Below are positions 59,030 to 64,000 of a DNA stretch of 64,000 bases, piece by piece. The position numbers and the translations under genes are program-made. The notes under the pieces are model-generated. The model searched no databases. It was not told the DNA's origin and saw only the letters and a program-made list of their open reading frames with translations. The stretch lies in contig BJGT01000001.1 in assembly GCA_014190675.1 (NCBI GenBank), forward strand, positions 41,109 to 105,108, in the 5' to 3' direction. Position 1 is the first letter of the stretch. Each line of letters begins with the position of its first letter. This stretch comes from Comamonadaceae bacterium (GTDB lineage: Bacteria; Pseudomonadota; Gammaproteobacteria; Burkholderiales; Burkholderiaceae_C).

Positions 59030-60283
59030 ATGAAAATTGCAGTCGTCGGCGCTGGCATCATCGGCATTACCACCGCCTATGAATTAGCCGCAGATGGTCA
59101 CGAGGTCACGGTGCTTGAGCGCCGAAGCGCTGCTGCCGAGGAAGCCAGTTTTGCCAACGCAGGCGTGATCGCCCCGGGCTATGTCACCCCCTGGGCAGGA
59201 CCAGGCATGCCGCTCAAGATTTTGAGCTACCTTTTCCGCCAACACGCGCCGGTCAAGCTGAGTCTGCCACTGTCAACAAGGGAGCTCGCCTGGATCGCTC
59301 ATTGGTACCGGGCCTGCAAGCTCGAGACTTACCAGACCAACCGCGGGCACATGAACAAACTCGCTATCTACAGCCGGGACCGGCTGCACCAACTCAGCAG
59401 CCAACTCCAGCTTGACTATGAACGCAGCGCAGGCTACCTGATCCTGTTGCGCAGCGAAAGCGACCACAGTCAGGCCCAAGCTGCCCTGAAATTCCTGCGC
59501 GCGACTGATTTGGTGTTCAAGGAAATCGACGGCGTGCAAGCCAGGCAAGTCGAGCCAGCGCTGAACTCGGATACCCCTCTGTTGGGTGCAATCCATCTGC
59601 CCGATGACGAGGTTGGGAACTGTCGTCAGTTTGCCCTGCAATTGAAAACCGAGGCCCAAAAGCTGGGCGTCGTATTTTCTTTTCAAACCACAGTGGAAAG
59701 CATCACACCATCCCGCGGCATCGTCTTGACGCTTGATGGCCGGGCACAAGCCCGGCAATTTGACGCTTGCGTCCTCTGCGCCGGCGTCGATTCGGCCAAA
59801 CTGTTGGCCAACTGCGGACTGCGTATTCCCCTGGCCGCGGTATATGGCTACTCCATCAGTGCGCCCATTAGAGAGTCTGTCAACGCGCCCCGAAGCGCTG
59901 TCATGGACGAGCGCTTCAAGGTGGCGATCTCCCGACTGGGTAAGCGTATCCGCGTCGCCGGCAGCGCAGAATTTGGCGGCGATCTGGCAAAAAAACGGGC
60001 TGGCTCGATTCAAACACTGTACAAAGTGCTGAGCGACTGGTTTCCGGGGGCCGCAAACCTGTCTGGAGGTGTGCAGGAATGGAAGGGCGCACGGCCCATG
60101 CTGCCCGACGGCCCGCCGGTTATTGGCGCCTCCGGTATCCCGCAGCTGTGGCTTAACCTGGGGCAAGGGTCTAGTGGTTGGGCACTGAGTTGTGGCTCGG
60201 CCCGGGTGATGGCCGACATGATCTCCGGCAGGGTTCCGGCGCTGGACGTTTGCGGATTTGACCCCAGCCGAATCCTGCGGTAG
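59030..60283 (+). CDS. D-amino-acid dehydrogenase (DadA-like FAD oxidoreductase)
   Basis: A 417-residue DAO-fold flavoprotein. It starts with MKIAVVGAGIIGITTAYELA (FAD-binding GxGxxG) and the DadA-type SFANAGVIAPGYVTPWAGPG; the C-terminal WKGARPMLPDGPPVIG...NLGQGSSGWALSCG block matches DadA. Such enzymes oxidise D-amino acids to keto acids and feed electrons to quinones. No alanine racemase gene is adjacent, so the exact substrate is open. Divergent from rpsB and convergent with rnr. Confidence 0.9.
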   Translation: MKIAVVGAGIIGITTAYELAADGHEVTVLERRSAAAEEASFANAGVIAPGYVTPWAGPGMPLKILSYLFRQHAPVKLSLPLSTRELAWIAHWYRACKLETYQTNRGHMNKLAIYSRDRLHQLSSQLQLDYERSAGYLILLRSESDHSQAQAALKFLRATDLVFKEIDGVQARQVEPALNSDTPLLGAIHLPDDEVGNCRQFALQLKTEAQKLGVVFSFQTTVESITPSRGIVLTLDGRAQARQFDACVLCAGVDSAKLLANCGLRIPLAAVYGYSISAPIRESVNAPRSAVMDERFKVAISRLGKRIRVAGSAEFGGDLAKKRAGSIQTLYKVLSDWFPGAANLSGGVQEWKGARPMLPDGPPVIGASGIPQLWLNLGQGSSGWALSCGSARVMADMISGRVPALDVCGFDPSRILR

Positions 60284-60313
60284 CCGCGGCCATGCCACCT
60301 GGCTGGCGTAGCC

Positions 60314-62605
60314 TTAGCGCTTGGTTTTCCGCGCGCTTTTCGCACTCGCCGCACTTTTGCCTGCAGCTTTGGTGGCCCGAGCTTTGGTCTTAACCCCGAT
60401 GGGCAGGGGTTCGGAGATCAGTCGCTGTGCGCGTTTGCCCCGCTTGTTAGGCCGACTTTCGTCAAGTCCGTGCGGCACAACGCCAGACCGCTCAACGGGT
60501 TTTTCTTTGCCCGGTTTCACGCTGATCCCCTCGCTTTCGCTGATCAGGCGGAAATCTATGCGGCGCCCATCGAGGTCGACCCGGCTCACCTGCACCCGTA
60601 CACGCGAGCCCACGGCATAGCGAATACCGGTTCTTTCGCCTCGGAGTTCCTGGCGGGCCTCATCAAAGCGGTAATACTCGCCGCCAAGCTCGGTGATGTG
60701 CACCAGGCCCTCGACATACATGGCATCCAGAGTCACGAAGATGCCAAAACCGGTCACAGCGCTCACCACGCCGCCGTACTCTTCGCCAAGATGTTCGCGC
60801 ATGTATTTGCATTTGAGCCAGGCCTCCACATCACGGCTTGCCTCGTCGGCCCGGCGCTCATTCGCGCTGCAGTGCATACCGGCCGCTTGCCAGGCCTGCA
60901 TGTCGGCGCTGGCCTTCTTTGGTTTTTGACCGGACTCGTCTGACCGCGAGGCCATGCCTTTTTCAAGCCGACGGGCGAGCTTGGCATGGGCTTCGCCAGG
61001 CGTGGGTAAAACCGGTAACTGGTATTTGCTGTTGGCCAAAATTGCCTTGATGACCCGATGAACCAGCAAATCCGGGTAACGCCGAATCGGGCTGGTGAAA
61101 TGGGTGTAGGCATCAAAAGCCAGCCCAAAGTGCCCGCTGTTGATCGGGGTGTAAATGGCCTGCTGCATGGAGCGCAACAGCATCGCGTGAATTTGTTGGG
61201 CATCCGGGCGGTCTTTGGTCGCGTTGGCAATCGCCTGAAATTCGCCCGGTCGCGGGTCGTCGCTGATACTCAAGCCTAAACCAGTGGCCTTCAGGTAGGC
61301 GCGCAGCAGTTCTTTTTTCTCTGGTGTCGGACCTTCGTGAACCCGAAACAAGCCGGGTTGCCGGCCCTGCGCAATAAAGTCAGCGCTGCACACATTGGCG
61401 GCGAGCATTGCCTCCTCAATCAATCGGTGCGCGTCGTTGCGGGTGCGGGGCACGATTCTTTCGATCCGTCCGCCTTCGTCGCAAACAATTTGCGTCTCAA
61501 CGGTCTCGAAGTCAACTGCACCCCTTTTGAGCCGGGCTTTGAGCAGGGCCAAGTAGAGATCATGCAGGTTGATCAGGTCAGGTACCCGGGCTTGGTGCCT
61601 GAGGGCCTCAGGCCCACGGGTGTTGGCCAAGAGCGCAGCCACCTCGGTGTAGGTCAGGCGGGCATGGCTCCACATCACCGCCGGGTAAAACTGGTAAGCG
61701 CAAACATCACCCTCCTGCGTGACAAGCATGTCGCACACCATGCACAAACGCTCCACCTCAGGGTTGAGGGAGCACAGGCCATTGGAGAGTTTCTCGGGAA
61801 GCATCGGAATCACCCGACGCGGGAAGTAGACACTGGTCGCACGGTCGTAGGCATCCACATCAATGGCAGACCCGTTTTGAACGTAATGACTGACATCGGC
61901 AATCGCCACCAGCAAACGCCAACCGGGTTTGGCGGCTCGGCCCTTTCCAATTAGTGCTGGTTCGCAGTAGACCGCATCATCGAAATCCCGGGCATCCTCA
62001 CCATCGATGGTGACAAGGGGGATATCGGTCAGGTCAATCCGGTTTTTTTTATCCTGGGCTCGAACTTTGTCCGGCAGGGTCCTGGCCAGTGCCAAGCAGG
62101 CCTCAGAGAATTCATGCGGCACACTGTATTTGCGGACTGCAATCTCGATCTCCATACCAGGATCGTCGATATCGCCCAGGATCTCGATAACCCGTCCAAC
62201 CGGCTGCCCAAAAAGGGAAGGCGGCTCGGTTAATTCAACCACCACCACCTGCCCCGGCTTGGCCGAACCCACCCCCGCCTTGGGAATCATCACATCTTGG
62301 CCATAACGCTTGTCTTCGGGCGCAACAATCCAGATGCCACTCTCTTGCAACAAGCGGCCAATAATGGCTTGCTTGGGTCGCTCCAGGATTTCGACCACGC
62401 GCCCCTCGGGTCGGCCCTTGCGGTCACTGCGGACCACCCGAACCTTGACGCGGTCCTTGTGCAGGACCGCGCGCATTTCGTTGGCAGCAAGGTAAATATC
62501 GGGTTCGCCGTCGTCGCGGGCAACAAAGCCATGACCGTCCCGGTGACCCTGCACCGTGCCTTCAATTTCGTCCAGCAAGCCGCTGGTTTGGCTGTTATTT
62601 TTGAT
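60314..62605 (-). CDS. rnr: Ribonuclease R
   Basis: 3'-5' exoribonuclease for structured RNA. The protein has two cold-shock domains (VQGHRDGHGFVARDDGEPDIYL and the following), the RNB catalytic block DIPLVTIDGEDARDFDDAVYC with its aspartates, HFTSPIRRYPDLLVHR, an S1 domain (YGGVVSAVTGFGIFVTLDAMYVEGLVHI) and a Lys-rich tail. The N-terminal winged-helix of longer RNase R proteins is absent. The start is unresolved: homology and a purine-rich ribosome site (AGGAAAGAG) point to codon ATC at 62605 (then KNNSQTSG). Other choices are TTG 62578, or GTG 62656 inside the antisense of tRNA-Leu. Confidence 0.9.
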   Translation of the reverse strand: MKNNSQTSGLLDEIEGTVQGHRDGHGFVARDDGEPDIYLAANEMRAVLHKDRVKVRVVRSDRKGRPEGRVVEILERPKQAIIGRLLQESGIWIVAPEDKRYGQDVMIPKAGVGSAKPGQVVVVELTEPPSLFGQPVGRVIEILGDIDDPGMEIEIAVRKYSVPHEFSEACLALARTLPDKVRAQDKKNRIDLTDIPLVTIDGEDARDFDDAVYCEPALIGKGRAAKPGWRLLVAIADVSHYVQNGSAIDVDAYDRATSVYFPRRVIPMLPEKLSNGLCSLNPEVERLCMVCDMLVTQEGDVCAYQFYPAVMWSHARLTYTEVAALLANTRGPEALRHQARVPDLINLHDLYLALLKARLKRGAVDFETVETQIVCDEGGRIERIVPRTRNDAHRLIEEAMLAANVCSADFIAQGRQPGLFRVHEGPTPEKKELLRAYLKATGLGLSISDDPRPGEFQAIANATKDRPDAQQIHAMLLRSMQQAIYTPINSGHFGLAFDAYTHFTSPIRRYPDLLVHRVIKAILANSKYQLPVLPTPGEAHAKLARRLEKGMASRSDESGQKPKKASADMQAWQAAGMHCSANERRADEASRDVEAWLKCKYMREHLGEEYGGVVSAVTGFGIFVTLDAMYVEGLVHITELGGEYYRFDEARQELRGERTGIRYAVGSRVRVQVSRVDLDGRRIDFRLISESEGISVKPGKEKPVERSGVVPHGLDESRPNKRGKRAQRLISEPLPIGVKTKARATKAAGKSAASAKSARKTKR

Positions 62606-62628
62606 ACACTCTTTCTCTTTCCTGAGAT

Positions 62629-62713
<85 letters not shown>

Positions 62714-62789
62714 AATGTAAATGAAACTCGAGTGTCCGCAGCTGTCAAGGCGGGAACAATCAAGGCCAGTCAACCCGCAAAAATAACCC

Positions 62790-62817
62790 AAGCCGCGCCC
62801 TCTGACACGGCTTTTTT
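62790..62817 (+). terminator. Terminator after tRNA-Leu
   Basis: AAGCCG pairs with CGGCTT across a 12-base loop and six T follow (62812-62817). It is about 80 bases after the tRNA 3' end. The remaining spacer up to the rimO stop shows no gene. Confidence 0.7.
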
Positions 62818-62843
62818 GTCTCTGGTGGCTATTCACTTGCAAA

Positions 62844-64000
62844 TCAAAAGGGCAGGGCAACCAGGTCATGCCCTTGGGTTGACACGACCTTGGCCCGGGT
62901 AAATTCCCCGACCTTCAGGGTTTTGCTGATTTTTTCTGGAGGTAGCAGTCGCACCAGACCGTCGATCTCCGGCGCATCGGCATAAGAGCGCCCAACACCA
63001 CCTTTTTTACCCAAACCGGGGGCAGAGTCAACCAACACCTGCATGGTGGCGCCGATGCGCCGTTTCAGCTTGGCCATGGACACCTCTTCTGCCACCGCCA
63101 TGAAACGAGCCCGTCGTTCTTCGCGAAGCTCTGCCGGCAGCATGCCTGCGATGTCGTTGGCAGCAGCACCCGCCACCGGGCTATAAGCAAAACAACCCGC
63201 GCGATCAATGCCTGCTTGGCGCACAAAGTCCAGCAGATGTTCAAACTCGGTTTCGGTCTCCCCAGGAAACCCAGCAATAAAGGTGCTGCGCACAACGATC
63301 TCCGGACAAGCCTCGCGCCAGCGTTCTAGACGGGCCAAATTTTTCTCGCCGCCAGCAGGGCGTTTCATGCGCCTGAGCACATCGGGGTGGCTGTGCTGGA
63401 ACGGCACGTCAAGGTAGGGCAGCACCTGGCCGGAGGCCATCAAAGGGAGCAGTTCATCAACGCTGGGATAAGGATAGACATAGTGCAGACGCACCCATGC
63501 ACCGTAGGGTGTGGCTAGTTCGCCAAGGGCCTGCGCCAATTCCAGCAAGCGGGTTTTCAAAGGGCGGCCCTGCCAGAAACCGGTTCGGTAAGCGACATCG
63601 ACACCATAGGCGGAAGTGTCTTGGCTGATCACCAGCAGTTCCTTGACGCCGCCCTCGAGCAAAGCCTGCGCCTCGCGCAGCAATTCACCCAGTGGCCTTG
63701 ACACCAAATCGCCGCGCATCGACGGGATGATGCAAAACGTGCATCGGTGGTTACAACCCTCGCTGATCTTGATGTAAGCGTAGTGTCTAGGGGTGAGCTT
63801 GACACCCGCCACGCCGAAGGAATTTGGCACAAGATCAACAAACGGTTGGTGTGGCTTGGGCAGCGCTTTGTGCACCGCATCGAGCACCTCTTGTGTGGCC
63901 TGCGGACCGGTGACAGCCAGCACCCGTGGATGCATTTGCAAAACCAGGTTACTGCCATCTGCGGCAGCTTTGGCCCCCAGGCAACCGGTGACGATCACCC
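62844..64000 (-). CDS. rimO: Ribosomal protein S12 methylthiotransferase RimO (5' end beyond window)
   Basis: Radical-SAM enzyme that methylthiolates an aspartate of S12. The visible part covers the end of the N-terminal UPF0004 domain (VTGCLGAKA), the radical-SAM cluster motif [19 protein letters not shown], the [11 protein letters not shown] and [13 protein letters not shown] blocks and the C-terminal TRAM domain. The frame is open to the window end, so roughly the first 75-80 residues are missing. The RimO-specific CIIPSMRG and SQDTSAYG distinguish it from MiaB. Confidence 0.95.
   Translation of the reverse strand, partial: VIVTGCLGAKAAADGSNLVLQMHPRVLAVTGPQATQEVLDAVHKALPKPHQPFVDLVPNSFGVAGVKLTPRHYAYIKISEGCNHRCTFCIIPSMRGDLVSRPLGELLREAQALLEGGVKELLVISQDTSAYGVDVAYRTGFWQGRPLKTRLLELAQALGELATPYGAWVRLHYVYPYPSVDELLPLMASGQVLPYLDVPFQHSHPDVLRRMKRPAGGEKNLARLERWREACPEIVVRSTFIAGFPGETETEFEHLLDFVRQAGIDRAGCFAYSPVAGAAANDIAGMLPAELREERRARFMAVAEEVSMAKLKRRIGATMQVLVDSAPGLGKKGGVGRSYADAPEIDGLVRLLPPEKISKTLKVGEFTRAKVVSTQGHDLVALPF

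Noticed and set aside
59273-60298. 341-residue minus-strand ORF opposite the DadA-like gene
   Set aside because: Antisense of a gene with an intact FAD motif; composition is not protein-like.

Overview
This window is a chromosomal segment of a beta-proteobacterium, almost certainly order Burkholderiales and most like the Comamonadaceae. This rests on gene order (dnaX-ybaB-recR; carA-carB-greA with rlmE-ftsH-folP-glmM; rpsB-tsf-pyrH-frr-cdsA-dxr-rseP-bamA-skp-lpxD-fabZ-lpxA-lpxB-rnhB), high GC and the protein sequences. It is dense core genome. I see no IS element, prophage, CRISPR array, rRNA operon or defence island, and no gap between genes exceeds about 300 bases. RNA genes are one SRP 4.5S RNA and one tRNA-Leu(CAG).

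Layout. 1-4.6 kb (+): the 3' end of an aldehyde dehydrogenase, an SDR dehydrogenase, then overlapping molybdenum-cofactor genes moaA-mobA-moeA. 4.6-9.5 kb (-): an RND efflux pump and its adaptor, which carries a long Gly/Ala/Pro insert. 9.7-17.5 kb: rnhA, a SAM methyltransferase, mltD, recR, ybaB, dnaX, ffs, a flavoprotein and trxA. 17.7-21.3 kb (+): rho, zinc-free rpmE2 and an ArnT-like membrane protein. 21.3-30.6 kb: the phosphate regulon, pstSCAB-phoU-phoB-phoR (-) divergent from ppk2-ppx (+), with Pho boxes facing both ways. 30.7-38.8 kb: a lysine/alanine-rich protein, sixA, a small ORF, a GNAT enzyme, glmM, folP, ftsH, rlmE, yhbY and greA. 39-44.2 kb (-): carB, a LysE exporter and carA. 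44.4-58.8 kb (-): a TrmH-type methyltransferase, rnhB, the lipid A/outer-membrane/isoprenoid block, then frr, pyrH, tsf and rpsB. 59-64 kb: a DadA-like dehydrogenase, rnr, tRNA-Leu and the 5'-truncated rimO.

How the genes work together. The phosphate block links phosphate sensing and uptake (PhoR/PhoB, PstSCAB, PhoU) to polyphosphate synthesis and breakdown (PPK2, PPX). The lpx/bam/skp/rseP/dxr/cdsA block couples lipid A, phospholipid and isoprenoid synthesis to outer-membrane assembly and envelope-stress proteolysis. rpsB-tsf-pyrH-frr is the classic translation cluster.

Most notable observations: (1) a nine-A run in dnaX just after domain III, where both alternative frames stop within four codons, predicting a short gamma-like subunit; (2) uppS is missing from its usual place between frr and cdsA, with a possible WPxFD relic in the spacer; (3) a nested stem structure in the rpsB leader; (4) rnr has no canonical start where its homology begins, and the best site lies on the -10 of a divergent tRNA-Leu gene; (5) well-formed Pho boxes serving both pstS and ppk2; (6) paired palindromic 11-mers upstream of trxA. 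No wholly new multi-gene system was found.
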